A stretch of DNA of 64,000 bases from the NCBI RefSeq assembly GCF_963924675.1, contig NC_089238.1, positions 42,240,879-42,304,878 of the forward strand. Direction: 5' to 3'. The number at the start of each line of letters is the position of its first letter. Position 1 is the stretch's first letter. A model generated the notes under the pieces. It was not told the DNA's origin and did not search any database. It worked only from the letters and a program-made list of their open reading frames with translations. A program made the translations under genes and the position numbers. Below, in pieces: positions 1-10,489 of this stretch. The stretch is from Phocoena phocoena. Taxonomy: Eukaryota; Chordata; Mammalia; Artiodactyla; Phocoenidae.

Positions 1-700
1 GATGCAGATTAAAATCATAGGGTATATTTCACACCTGCCAGATTGGTGAAAATTTTTTAAAATTCTAAAAATAAGAGGCGTTGTTTAGGAAGTGTATTAC
101 CAATAATCTTAGGCCCTCTTTAGGGTCTTAGGGAGATGTAAAGGGGTACAGTCCCTGTGGAAAACAATTTGGCATTATCAAGTAAATTTGACAATATAAT
201 AACTTCTGACCCAGCAGTTGCATTTCTTGGGATATATACATACTCAAGAGAAATGTGTGTACAAGTATACCAGTGAATACGTACTAGAATGCTCACAGCA
301 ACATTATTCAAGATATTAAAATAGGGCTTCCCTGGTGGCGCAGTGGTTGAGAGACCGCCTGCCGATGCAGGGGACACGGGTTCGTGCCCCGGTCCGGGAA
401 GATCCCACATGCTGCGGAGCGGCTGGGCCTGTGAGCCGTGGCCGCTGGGCCTGTGCGTCCGAGTCTGTGCTCCGCAGCGGGAGAGGCCACAACAGTGAGA
501 GGCCCGCGTACCGCAAAAAAAAAAAAAAAAAAAAAAAGATATTAAAATATTGGAAACAACCCAAATAACTATTCATTAGTAAAATGAATGAATTCATTCT
601 GGGATATTCATATAGTGGAATACTTCAAAGCAATAAAAATAACTGAGTCACAACTATGTGCAATAACCTGAATAAATCTGAATGAAGAGAGTTCTGTATT
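1..700 (+). mobile_element. Old L1 fragment (ORF2 end and 3' region), split by a SINE
   Basis: The sequence matches the well-known end of mammalian L1: the 'acccagcagttgcatttctt' region, then 'atattcaagagaaatg'-like, 'cagcaacattattcaaga', and after the SINE 'ttggaaacaacccaaataac' and 'gaatacttcaaagcaataaa'. Reading frames are broken. The SINE at 324-535 interrupts it and the two halves join across the target duplication. Subfamily assignment needs a repeat library; L1M age is inferred from the decay. Confidence 0.8.
324..535 (+). mobile_element. CHR-type tRNA-derived SINE (short, young type)
   Basis: A complete element: GGGCTTCCCTGGTGGCGCAG head with a Pol III A box, GGTTCG B box near 379, a GC-rich body, and a pure A tail. 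A 14-bp TSD (aagatattaaaata) flanks it at 310-323 and 536-549. CHR SINEs are reported as tRNA-Glu-derived and restricted to whales, hippos and ruminants; this body type is common in cetaceans. Small open frames on both strands here are spurious. Confidence 0.95.
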
Positions 701-1245
701 ATGGCCAGGAAGTTGTTGAATCTGTATGTCCTTTGGTGCATTTCCTCTGGTTCTGTTCTCAGTGGCCGTAAAGTTACAAAGGATTATATGAGGATTGGTG
801 GTCAACCGTTCTCAGTCTTGTGCACTGAAGACTTTATCTTCCGTGTTTTGAACTCTTTTGTCCCTTGTGGCTGCTCTGGAAGATATCTGAATTCATTACT
901 CTTTTGGGGAGATTACTTTTTAAGTTTCCCTGTGCCATATTGCTGTTGTACATACTGACCAACTTGCTTGTGTCTTTAAACAAAGCTACCTGGCTGACGT
1001 TCTAAACGTGTCCAGAACAGCTTTCTGCCATACTTAAATGTACAAAGTGCTAGGCATGTTTAGGCAAAGAGAATCATTTTTATTATTGAACCTTAGCTGG
1101 CTTTTTGGGCTTCAAAGCCTTTTAATACCTAGACTGCATATGTCATAAGTGGAGGGGCAGCCAGGTCATTTGGATCATGGAAGAATTATACCTTAAAACT
1201 AGCAGAGCTAATAAGCTCTGTTAGAGAAGAAGGATCTTTTCAGCT

Positions 1246-1347
1246 GTGTGGCTTGCGGGATCTTAGTTCTCCAACCAGGGATTGAACCTGGGCCACCGCA
1301 GTGAAAAGCGCAGAGTTCTTAACCGCTGGACCGTCAAGGGAATCCCC
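1246..1347 (-). mobile_element. CHR-type SINE, short body, antisense in CYB5B intron
   Basis: Reverse-complement of the short SINE form: CTTGCGGGATCTTAG, then CCAACCAGGGATTGAACCTG (B box complement) and a terminal CAAGGGAATCCCC. Flanks gaaggatctttt (from about 1229) and gaaggattatttt (from about 1349) look like a decayed TSD. The A tail has been lost. Confidence 0.85.
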
Positions 1348-1459
1348 GGGAAGGATTATTTTAAGGAGAATAATGACTGTCCTGAAACTCTGAGGAAAGT
1401 TTCTTACAGGACTTTTTAAGCCAACTACCATTTATTTAACTTTATTAGAATTATCAGTA

Positions 1460-1485
1460 TGTTTTGTGTGTGCATGTGTGTGTGT
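1460..1485 (+). repeat. Short (TG)n microsatellite
   Basis: An imperfect TG run (tgtgtgtgcatgtgtgtgtg) between the SINE and the MIR. It is short and interrupted. Confidence 0.7.
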
Positions 1486-1504
1486 CCTTATTAGTGTCTG
1501 AGCT

Positions 1505-1680
1505 TAAGTAGGGATTAAGAGGATGGGAATCAGGATAGGAATCAGACTGCTTGACCAACTTCCCTTTGTGATTTTGGGTGCAAAGCTTGTATTTCATATA
1601 TAAAATGAGAATAATAATACCTGTTACATAGGATTGTTGTGAGGATTAAATTTTAAAAATACATGTGGGGCAGATGTAAT
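1505..1680 (+). mobile_element. MIR SINE, degraded
   Basis: The central MIR features can be read in order: a TGACC-like core near 1552, the CTTGTATTTCATATATAAAATGAGAATAATAATACC segment, and the 'ataggattgttgtgaggatt' 3' domain. It lies inside the CYB5B intron, in sense. Confidence 0.75.
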
Positions 1681-2070
1681 ATTCAACAGTTGTATCATTG
1701 GTTCTAAATTTATAATTATATACATAAAATGGTGACTTTTCATGCTCAAAGATGTTAATTGTAGAATATGTGAAAAAGCATAAAGAAAAATTTAAATTCT
1801 CTATAATCCTGTAACCCAGAAATAACCACTTTATGTCTTTGTGAAAACATATATACTGAGGTGTGTATGTATATATATTTTTGGTATTATACCATACATT
1901 CCATTTTTAATCCTTTTAAAATTATTATTTAACTTCAATCCAGATCTTTGGATTTTTTTATTTCCCCAAATAAAATTCTTTGCTATAAAAATATTAAAAT
2001 GTGAAAAATGTTTAAAATATTAAAATGTGAATGTTGAAAGATAGGGTACATTTGATATGAAATGTTCACA

Positions 2071-2112
2071 ATTTTATTGCTTCTTCCCCCTACCCCCTTC
2101 CCAAACGTCTAG
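2071..2112 (+). promoter_or_regulatory. CYB5B: Polypyrimidine tract and 3' splice acceptor of CYB5B terminal exon
   Basis: A long pyrimidine-rich tract (ttttattgcttcttccccc, then taccccc) leads to an AG at 2111-2112. The first exon base, C at 2113, completes a codon split across the intron. The tract and acceptor distinguish a spliced exon from a processed pseudogene. Confidence 0.88.
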
Positions 2113-2203
2113 CTACTGGTCGTATTGGATCTTCCCCATCGTAGGTGCTATTCTCTTAGGTTTTCTGTATCGTTACTACATGGCGGAGAGCAAGTCCTCC
2201 TGA
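2113..2203 (+). CDS. CYB5B: Cytochrome b5 type B, terminal coding exon (C-terminal membrane anchor)
   Basis: Cytochrome b5 type B is a tail-anchored haem protein of the outer mitochondrial membrane that passes electrons to partners such as the mARC amidoxime-reducing system. Only its last exon is here; the haem domain lies on exons upstream of the window. From base 2114 the frame reads 29 codons and a TGA stop at 2201-2203. It starts YWSYWIFPIVG, continues through a hydrophobic helix (AILLGFL), then YRYY, and ends MAESKSS. The hydrophobic stretch followed by a short polar, basic-flanked tail is the tail anchor. The ESKSS end matches CYB5B and separates it from CYB5A, whose tail ends in an acidic MAED-like sequence. 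The Met-Ala before ESKSS differs from the Thr-Ser I recall for human. The exon is short and was missed by ORF calling because it has no start codon. Identification rests on family knowledge plus a good acceptor. Confidence 0.9.
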
Positions 2204-3194
2204 GGAGACCTTGTTGAAGTCTGGAAAGCACATCTACTTGGGAGTGAGGACTAGACACTTGTTTGGAGGCTGCAGCGGTGCCCTCTTCTCGAATCCTGCC
2301 AATTGTATTCTTCTCCCTCGGACCCCAGACTGTTGGCCAGACATCCACCTCAGCCCTGGGGCCAGTGTCCAAGTCATTTCTCAGAGCCTTGCTCTCAAAG
2401 CACCTGCTCATTGTTTCCTTGCCTTTGTTTCCTCTCTTTACTCTTTTCCACGAGCACCTTTATGTTTCAGAACTTTCTTTTATAATTATAGTCTACGGAT
2501 TCTAGTGACATTGCCCTTTGGTAAAATTGCCTGCTTCCCAATACTTTGAATGCACATTAGACATACTTAACAGGGCGTCACACTCTGGTTTTGAAGCTTT
2601 TCTTTTTCCCTTTTTCTTCTAAGTAAATATTATTTTTTAAATTATCATAAGAGGTTTAATTCATGAAATCAGGTTGCACACCTGCGACTTAAAACACAAC
2701 TGCAGAATGATCTTGTTCCTTGTTTATATTTGTTAAAACTGAGTGTAGCAGGGAGCCCTTGCCACCTCCTAAGGCCACCAAATGGTGCTGGGCAGAACTC
2801 TGCTTCCCTTTTGTTTATGGGGAGTGGAGAGAAACAGGGAGAGGAAGAGATGAATTGCCATCTTTTTTCTTTTCTTTTTTTTTTTTTAAACCCCTTACCA
2901 TCTTGTATTGGTAAAATATAAATTTATAAGTATGTGTTTAGAGCTTTACAGTTTCGTTAAAGGATTTTGCTCTTTTTTTGTTTATCAACTTGCAATTTTT
3001 TATTCCCCTTTTTACAGAAGAGACTCCAAATTGATCAAAGGTACAGTATTTAATCTTCTGTTTGCCCCAGTAAAATAACTGTCATGGTAAAGCGGCATTC
3101 AGAGGGGGTAGATCGGGACAAGAGAATGTTTTCCATTTCATTGTATTTTACCTCCATGGCTCCAATTTGTGGTTTTGTTGTTTTTTCCATTGAG

Positions 3195-3200
3195 AATAAA
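3195..3200 (+). promoter_or_regulatory. CYB5B: Candidate proximal polyadenylation signal
   Basis: AATAAA about 1 kb after the CYB5B stop, followed at once by an A-run and then a T-rich stretch at about 3208-3223. It could give a short-UTR isoform. Use is unproven. Confidence 0.4.
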
Positions 3201-3821
3201 AAACTGGTAGTTTTTTTTTTTTCTCAGATGACTGTTTCATTGAGGAGAAGGTTATTATTTAGAGTTATGTTACTGTTTCTCCTTGGTTCGGACTTTCTCT
3301 GGTGTATCTGACTGCTTTTTTCCCCCCCGTGGAAGCACCTGAGGAGGCCGTCCACTGGGAGTTTTCTGCCGACAACTGTGGTGATTTTTCTTCCCATCCT
3401 TTGAGGATGACCAGTCTACTCTGAGCCATCGTCACATGCAGCAGGAAGCAGCATGGTTCAGGAAGGACCATGGGCACTGCTCTGTGTCCTCCCCTATTCC
3501 TGCTTGCCAGGCACTTGACAGGACAGGAAGCTACACAGCACACCAGTGTCTGCCCATGCAAACTATTTAAGAAAAAGTTCAACCCAGGTCTTGTATCCTG
3601 TGATTTAGCATTGAGTGAATTCACAATTTGTAAAAATCATGTTAACCTGCTAATCGCACACTTGGTTATGACATTATGGAGAAATTTTAGGGGCTTTCTG
3701 GCTGACTTTTATATGTCAAGGATATGGGTAAATTTTTTAAACATATCTTTTTTTTTTTTTTTTTGATGTGGCCCATCTTTTAAAGTCTTTATTGAATTTG
3801 TTACAATATTGCTTCTGTTTT

Positions 3822-3939
3822 ATGTTTTGGTTTTTTGGCCACAAGGCATGTGGGATCTTGGCTCCCCGACCAGGGATCGAACCTGCACCCCCTGCATTGG
3901 AAGGTGAAGCCTCAACCACTGGACCGCCAGGGAAGTCCC
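3822..3939 (-). mobile_element. CHR-type SINE, short body, antisense in the CYB5B 3'UTR
   Basis: Reverse-complement SINE: TTTTGGCCACAAGGCATGTG, CCAGGGATCGAACCTG (B box complement), then GGACCGCCAGGGAAGTCCC. If the UTR call is right, mature CYB5B mRNA of this species carries this element in antisense. Confidence 0.88.
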
Positions 3940-4627
3940 TAAAACTTATATCTTTAGAAAATGTTTTGTATGTATTATAAGATGCCAGTGTAAGACAATT
4001 TTTTGAAAGAAAAAATCTTTGGTTATTGTGTAACAGAGGTGGTGTGACTTGATGCTCCTCCAGGAAGGCAAGGAAGGGTTGCCTTGAATAAGAATTGATA
4101 TATAATTGCTGTAATCATTAAGTTGCATGATCACATGGGCCCACACTGGGGTAGAAAAGAAGAACAAAGGAGTATTGAGGAGCTGGAAAGGGAACATTCA
4201 AGCTAAAACTAAGCCAGAAGATAACTTGGGTCAATTAAAAGTGCATTGGCAGTCCCCAAAATTGAATGAAAAACATCTGGCTTAGAAGAAATGTTAAAGA
4301 ACGATATTCTTAAGTAAAATTTGTGTTTTTTTGATATTTTTAGGGTAAAGACCAATGCAAAAGGTATGTTTTTCTATTTCATATTGGTTGTCTTTTCCTG
4401 TTTATATCTGGACTTGTTTTTGTTCAGAGCCAGAGGAAAAGATTTTCAGACTTTGTCTCAACCATCCATGAAATCCATCCAATACCCAGGGCTTCTTTTG
4501 ATCTCCTGCTAATATCATGTCACTTTGTATTATAAAAACCACTTTTGGGTCCATTTACTATTATTCTGCTGCCTACATAAACAACCAGGTAGAGCTTGTG
4601 TGAGTTTGCAGAAGTTTTTTTCTAAAC

Positions 4628-4633
4628 AATAAA
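4628..4633 (+). promoter_or_regulatory. CYB5B: Candidate middle polyadenylation signal
   Basis: AATAAA preceded by a T-run (agtttttttctaaac). No clear GT-rich downstream element can be seen. Low confidence. Confidence 0.35.
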
Positions 4634-5796
4634 GTAATATAGTATGTTAACCGAATCCATCAAAAAGCACTTTTGTTTTAAGAAGTAGACAGGAATTCTT
4701 GAAACAGTTTCGACATTGGTGGGTCGTGAAAACCCCTCTGGAGAGACAGTGGAGCCAGTCCCTGTTGGCCAGCCGGGCCTCCTGGGATGTCTCTGGGGTG
4801 TTTGGTTGTTTATTCCCAAGGAAGGCTCACTGCTGCTGCTCACCATACTGTACACATAATGGCTGGAGAGCACAAGAGGAGGAGATGAGGGGAAATTAGT
4901 GCCCCCAAAATAGGGATGTTAGTGCTGGGTCCCAAAATTTCCTGCCCCTGTCTCTCGGGAATTGGTTTTGGTTTCCAAATGACTTACATTTGTAAAGACA
5001 GGAACGTGGTATGGATAAAGTTTATACTGTGTTTAGTTCTAATTTGACCACTTAAGCAGCAACAAAAATGCATTGGAACCTATAATTTGAGCCGTAAAGT
5101 TCTTTCAACTGTTGTCACAAATCCACACGTTGTGAAATAAGAATATTGTTGAGTATATACTCAGTTCCCAAGTGAAGCAGTGAAAAATGCTTTACAGGCC
5201 AGATATATCATTACTTACATAGTATCTCATGCTTAAAATCTTAAGTGATGCCTATCTGATTAAATTCCATTTTAGAAATGCAGAGCTTTAATGTTCATTA
5301 CTTCCTTCTCCAGGAGGAATGGATTCAGACATGTCTGAACAGGAGATTGATCTTTTTTTTTTTTTCTTTTCTTTTTTTAACCATCTCGTTCTTTTGCCAA
5401 ATACCACAGAAGTAATGGGAAGTTTAGTCACATTTGATGGTTGTGCCCTGGAAGAGCTTGGGTTTAGAATTTGTGGGGGTGATCTCAAAGGGAGGTTTCA
5501 AGAAGCAGAGAGGTATTTGTCAAGTCACCTGCCCTACATCTAGCATCCCACTCATGAATTTTAGGAGCTGCTTTGTGCCTACACCTATATTCTACATTTG
5601 CTATTTAGGCAAAACATTGTTATGATTATTTAATTTCCTTTTGACTTCACCCTCTGAGCGAGTAATATTAACATTCCTTTTGTGTATTCAGTAATGAAGT
5701 TTGTTTACCTATTTTATTTCAGCATATTTTGAACAAAGATCTTTGTCTCTTTCTGCTGGAATGTGCACACAGTGAATGTTTGTTAGAACTACACAC

Positions 5797-5802
5797 AATA
5801 AA
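5797..5802 (+). promoter_or_regulatory. CYB5B: Candidate distal polyadenylation signal of CYB5B
   Basis: AATAAA in the context cacacaataaagatactg, followed about 12-25 bases later by a T/C-rich stretch (ttttccttttctctccc) that would serve as the downstream element. It lies at the end of the repeat-poor block, just before a SINE. This makes it the best candidate for the main transcript end. Confidence 0.55.
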
Positions 5803-5842
5803 GATACTGTTTTCCTTTTCTCTCCCTGACTACAGTTATTTT

Positions 5843-6207
5843 TTTTTTTTACATTTATTTAGCTTTGCTCTTATATTTTATTTTTTGGCTGCGTTGGGTC
5901 TTCATTGCTGTGTGCAGGCTTTCTCTAGTTGTGGCGAGTGGGGGCTACTGTTCGTTGCAGTGCACAGGCTTCTCATTGCGGTGGCTTCTTTTGTTGCAGA
6001 GCAGCGGCTCTAGGCGCGCGAGCTTCAGTAGTTGTGACACGTGGGCTCAGTAGTTGTGGCTCGTGGGCTCTATAATGCAGGCTCCATAGTTGTGGCACAC
6101 AGGCTTACTTGCTCCACGGCATGTGGGATAGTCCTGGACCAGGGCTAGAACCCGTGTCCCCTACATTGACAGGCGGATTCTTAACAACTTTGCCACCAGG
6201 GAAATCC
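5843..6207 (-). mobile_element. CHR-type SINE, long body, just after the CYB5B end
   Basis: A full-length antisense copy with repeated TAGTTGTGGC motifs, a T-rich tail at the left and CCACCAGGGAAATCCC at the right. A 13-bp TSD (ctacagttatttt) lies at 5830-5842 and 6208-6220. It landed about 30 bases past the distal AATAAA. Confidence 0.95.
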
Positions 6208-6220
6208 CTACAGTTATTTT

Positions 6221-8650
6221 AAAAAAAAAAATTTTTTTTTTTTAAGTAGAAATGTTGGTCCTGTAATTCTCAGGTGTTGTGGAAGAAAAGAATTTGAGAA
6301 GCATAAAAGTCACCTGTATCTATGCTACTACTGGGTTTAGTGTAACTGGATGGGGAGTTCTACAGTTTTCAGGATTCTTACTGCTGCTCTTTCCTTGACG
6401 TGAGTTGCGCGTTTGATAATCCTGAGAGGCAGAAATCAAAACTTTTGCTGTATTAATGGGTGTGAAGTGGCAACCAGGTAGACAGGTTGGGAGTTCTATT
6501 TTTACTGAAACCATCTGGTAAAGAGAAGCCAGTTCAAGATAATATGTTGTTATCTGTAATGCCAGTCTTCAAATGGTTGTTTTTCTTGGAAACAGCTAAA
6601 CTGTTGGGGAAAATTAAACATTGAGATCGAAGTTCTAGTGACTATGTTAATAAAACAAGGTAAATAAGCCATTTGTATAATTACCTTTAAAACATACTGA
6701 TAGCATTCTAACATAACCAATGAGACATCGTTCCTTAGGGCTTGGTTATTTCACTATCACATGAATTGAGGATTACTAACAGGAAAGAAAAGTCCCATTC
6801 TTATTACTAGTGTTTGAATCTAATGTTTAACCTTCAATCATAATAATTCACATCACTCTTCCTGATGCTGAGTATTTAGCAGGTACTTGACAAATCCTGG
6901 TTGATTCCTGAAAACTTGAGGTCGAAGATTGTCATTTCAACTATGTAAATTTAAGGTAAGAAACACCTTACCTTAAATTAAGAAACAAATGCAAATACAA
7001 ATGCTGTTTGTTACAAGTGTGACAAGTGGCATTTTTGATCCATCAGTGCCAGTCTCAGAGCCGTTTCCTATTGTTTGTTCCTGGTTCTAATCTCTGTGAC
7101 TGAAACACCATGGACCTGGAAAGAGAAAAATTTTTAAACCCAGGTTCCTGAATTTCATTTTTCTTTAGAGAAGCTTACTTTTGGGATCTTTTTTTTTCTA
7201 GTTTCCTCATCGAAGTTTTTCAGAAAAGGAGGTGGCATTACTTACAAAACAATAGGATGATGTCCACAATAAAAACGAATCTTCTCACAAACCTGCCCAC
7301 TCTGATTTATTACCCAAGAAATCTAATAAGGAGCAGCACAGGAAAATGAGCTTTCTAAGACTTCCGATGTGACCCCCTTTTTCTTCCCTGAATCTTTTTT
7401 TTTAGGTGTTTTTTGTTTGTTTTTTTTTTAGTTTTTGGATTTTTCCTACACTCATTCTGCTCCATCTTGCCCCTTTAAACTACATACTCTGTCTCATGGT
7501 TTACTAATAAGTGACACCTTAGCCACGCTTCTCTTCATTTTTAAGTATTATGGTCCAAAAATGTACCCACTAGCCTGTTGTGGAAAACATTTGGAAGAAA
7601 TTAAGCTGATTTGTTTTTAAGCCAGACCATGCATGTAAACTAGTGCAGTTCTGTTTGAACATCTTTATTAACCTTCATTTAGGGCTAAAAGTCTACCACT
7701 GGACCTTTCATGTATGAGTCAGTAAATTTGTTTTTTGTCTTAAGCTAGTTCAGATTTAGTTTCTAAAACATATCCTAACTACAGTGGCCTCTGCAGCTTA
7801 CCTGACCTTAAAATGCCTGCCTTGGTAACAAAGGGTTCTGCCTCTCCAAGTATACCTAAGCTCTCATAGGGCAGAGACTCATTTTTTTATTCTGTGCTAA
7901 GTCTCTTTGCAAAGAAGAAATATTCTTTACTTTAAAAAGATACACACTCATTATTTTTGTCATAGAATAACATACATAAGTAAGGAACCTATTTCAGCTA
8001 ACAGGTAAAAGGGAACTTACTTGTTATGAATCAGTTATGAATGAGCATCTGATGGAACTCAGGGTTAGGAAGCACAACTGGACCTCATGAGAACTAGGAC
8101 CAGGAATCAGAAGACCAATAGGAATCAAGGTGGCTACGTTAGTTTCCAGTCCAGACGTCTTATGGAAGTTAATTCTTAGAAGTGAGAATGTAATTGGCTA
8201 GACAGTGTCAAGAGTATCCATTTCTGATCCCATCAAGGGCAGGGGGGGACCCATTCCTCAGCTTTGAATGGCGGGGTGGATCATAGGGGAAGCAGATACC
8301 CAAGGCAGATGCTATTATCACATACTTTGTGTATTTTGTTTAAGTGTCTTCATTAATGGACTATACAACCTCTGAAGGAAGCGTCTTTGCATCCCTCAGG
8401 GTGCCCTGCTTTATGCTGGGCCATAGGAAGGGCTAAGCAGTTTCAGTATGGTTTATCATGCTGTGTCTGAACGAACAACCTATCCAAATTTGTTGAATTA
8501 TCTGGGACTCCTAAGTAGAATTCTGAGATGAATCCCAATGCTGCCCACATCACTAACAACCGAAAAACCTCATTGACTCCTGCATCCCCACAAACCCATT
8601 CTGTTTTCTCTGTAAATAAATTCAGCTGCCAGTGTTTATTGGTTTCATAG
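6221..8650. other. Intergenic DNA without recognised repeats
   Basis: About 2.4 kb, AT-rich, with no SINE, L1 or MIR that I can name and no convincing exon. The one structural feature is a perfect hairpin at 6948-6979. Open frames are at most about 64 codons and lack domains. Confidence 0.6.
6948..6979. repeat. Perfect 13-bp inverted repeat with a 6-base loop
   Basis: The left arm aatttaaggtaag (6948-6960) is the exact reverse complement of the right arm cttaccttaaatt (6967-6979), with loop aaacac. The left arm also contains a GGTAAG donor-like motif. Confidence 0.9.
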
Positions 8651-9178
8651 AAATATTTTAAATGAACTTTAATTTTTAGAGCAGTTTTAAATTTAGAAAA
8701 TTTATGACAATAATACAGAGAGTTCCCATAAACTTAGCACCCAGTTTCCCCTGTTGCTAGCATCTTAAACATTAGTGTGGTACATTGGTTACAGTTAATG
8801 AACCAGTATCAGTACATTATTATCAAAGTCCACAATTTATTCATACTTCCTCAGTTTTTACCTAGTGTCTTTTTTTCTGTTCTTCTTTTACACTTAGTCA
8901 TCATGTTTTCTTTGCCTCCTCTTGACTGTGACAGTTGCTCGCACTCTTGTTTGTGATGACCTTGACTATTTTGAGGAGTATTGGTCAGGTACACCGTAGG
9001 ATGCCCTCAATTGGAACTTGATATTTTTCTTATAATTAGACTGAGGTTATAGGTTCGGTTGGGGTGGGGGAAGCCTCTAGATGTAATTTGTTATTATTGC
9101 ATCGTATCAAGGGTACATACTATCAATACGATTTATGAGACTGACCTTGATCAAAAGGATGAGGTAGTGTTTATTAGG

Positions 9179-9307
9179 GTTTTTTTTGTTGTTGACATAT
9201 AGTTGATTTACAATATCGTGTTAGTTTGTAGGTGTACAGCAAAATGATTTGATATATATATATATATATATATATATATTCTGTTTTCCGATTCTTTTCC
9301 ATTATAG
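9179..9307 (-). mobile_element. 5'-truncated antisense L1 end with an (AT)n tract
   Basis: A T-rich left end, then the antisense cetartiodactyl L1 3' end (gttgatttacaatatcgtg; ttccgattcttttccattat). A 12-bp TSD, gtgtttattagg, flanks it at 9167-9178 and 9308-9319. It contains an (AT)n microsatellite at about 9252-9280. Confidence 0.88.
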
Positions 9308-9500
9308 GTGTTTATTAGGTTTCTTTTCTATAAAGTTACTCTTTGAAAGGAACTTTCCATACTGTTTCGTATTAGGAGCAAGTTACTATGGGCAGCCCAC
9401 ACTTAAGGGGTAGGGAGTTTCGCTCCACCTCCTTGAGGGTGGGGTATCTACATAAACCATTTGGAATTCTTCTGTATGGGAGATTGGTTCATAGAATTTT

Positions 9501-9813
9501 TTTTTTTTAAGTTCTCATCACAAGAAAAAAATTTTTATAACTGTGTGGTGATAGATGTTAACTAAACTTATTGTAATCATTTCGCAACATATACATATAT
9601 CAAATCATGATATTGTACACCTAAAACTAATACAATGTTATATGTCAATTATTAGCTATCTATTTTATATATTAGTGTGTATATGTCAGTCCCAATCTCC
9701 CAATGCATTCCACCACCCACCCCCTGCTTTCCCTCCTTGATGTCCATATATTTGTTCTCTATATGTGTGTGTCTATTTCTGAGTTGCAAACCGGTTCATC
9801 TGTACCATTTTTC
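9501..9813. mobile_element. Composite L1-derived insertion flanked by a 15-bp duplication
   Basis: Flanked by ggttcatagaatttt at 9486-9500 and 9814-9828. Inside, a poly-T is followed by a sense old-L1-like 3' end (gatgttaactaaacttattg; tgtacacctaaaactaatac) to about 9650. An antisense younger L1 3' end (ctatctattttatatattag; gtcagtcccaatctcccaat) follows from about 9655. The two halves point in opposite directions inside a single TSD. Confidence 0.75.
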
Positions 9814-9840
9814 GGTTCATAGAATTTTATACTTAATAAA

Positions 9841-10480
9841 TATTGATGGTTTTTGACCACCCCCCAAAAAATAACAGTAAGGGGCTTCAGATTGAACATA
9901 GTAGTTTGACAAACTTATCTCTGTTCCCTTCCAAAAGCCACATAAATGATGAGAGTAAGGAATAAACAAAGATACAAAGTGAATAAGAGAGTACACCTCT
10001 GTCAGTGAAAGATCTCAGGAAATTTTTGGAAGATTGAAGGCCAGTAAACTGAGATGATCTTGATGTGAGATTACAAGGCAAAGCTGAGGACCATGGTGAG
10101 TGGGGATTAAGTGGAATTTCATACTCATTGCTGAGATACCTCCCCACCTGCACCTCTTTGGCTTGTAGAATACTAACAGTCAAGATTATATCCCCGGGCA
10201 GCGGTTAGGAAGGTTTCTCTCTGGAGAAACCCACCAGTTCTAGAGAAAAGGTCAACAGCTACTGACACCTGGTGGCTTCCACAAGGTCACCTGGCAGTGA
10301 AATCCTTCAATAAGCTCTTCGGATGCAAAGCATGCAAAAAGATTTTTAATGCCTTCCTTAACAGTTAAATATAAACAGATAGCCAAGGGCTATCAACCAT
10401 TTTTGGAAGCTTTAGTACAAAAGATAGAGATCAAAACAAATAGGAAAAAGAGGAAGAAATAATGCAGAAGAAAAGAAGAC
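9841..10480. other. Unassigned AT-rich DNA, possibly decayed L1/HAL1
   Basis: No gene seen. The base pattern and the position between L1 pieces suggest a decayed LINE, but I cannot align it confidently. Confidence 0.3.
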
Positions 10481-10489
10481 AAAACTTGC

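Larger units (their letters stand above)
1..2112 (+). other. CYB5B: Part of the last intron of CYB5B
   Basis: This stretch lies directly upstream of the splice acceptor of the CYB5B terminal exon, so it is inferred to be the 3' part of the last intron. The donor site lies outside the window. It holds an old L1 3' end with a nested SINE, a second antisense SINE and a MIR. Bases about 700-1228 and 1680-2070 are AT-rich, with no open frame or repeat I can name securely. The part around 1795-1900 resembles a degraded interspersed repeat with a CATAATCC..ATAACCA-like core. Confidence 0.75.
2204..5820 (+). other. CYB5B: Probable long 3'UTR of CYB5B
   Basis: The region follows the CYB5B stop directly and is largely free of repeats; one antisense SINE sits at 3822-3939. 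It contains AATAAA hexamers at 3195-3200, 4628-4633 and 5797-5802, so alternative polyadenylation is possible. The U-rich tracts near 2873, 3208, 3747 and 5351 fit a mammalian 3'UTR. The end is set at the last strong hexamer, just before a SINE insertion at 5843. The extent is inferred and would need transcript data. Open frames here (for example 3265-3624 minus) show no recognisable domain. Confidence 0.6.
8657..9840 (-). mobile_element. Old antisense L1 fragment with two younger nested insertions
   Basis: The plus strand shows the reverse complement of an old L1: 'ctttaatttttagagcag', 'gagagttcccataaactt', 'ttggttacagttaatgaacc', 'gatgaccttgactatttt', then after the first insertion 'aaagttactctttgaaagg'. 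Two insertions, each with a TSD, interrupt it at 9179-9307 and 9501-9813. Confidence 0.7.

Noticed and set aside
324..535. tRNA gene suggested by A and B boxes
   Set aside because: The boxes belong to the tRNA-derived head of a SINE; the cloverleaf is not intact and the element has a TSD and A-tail.
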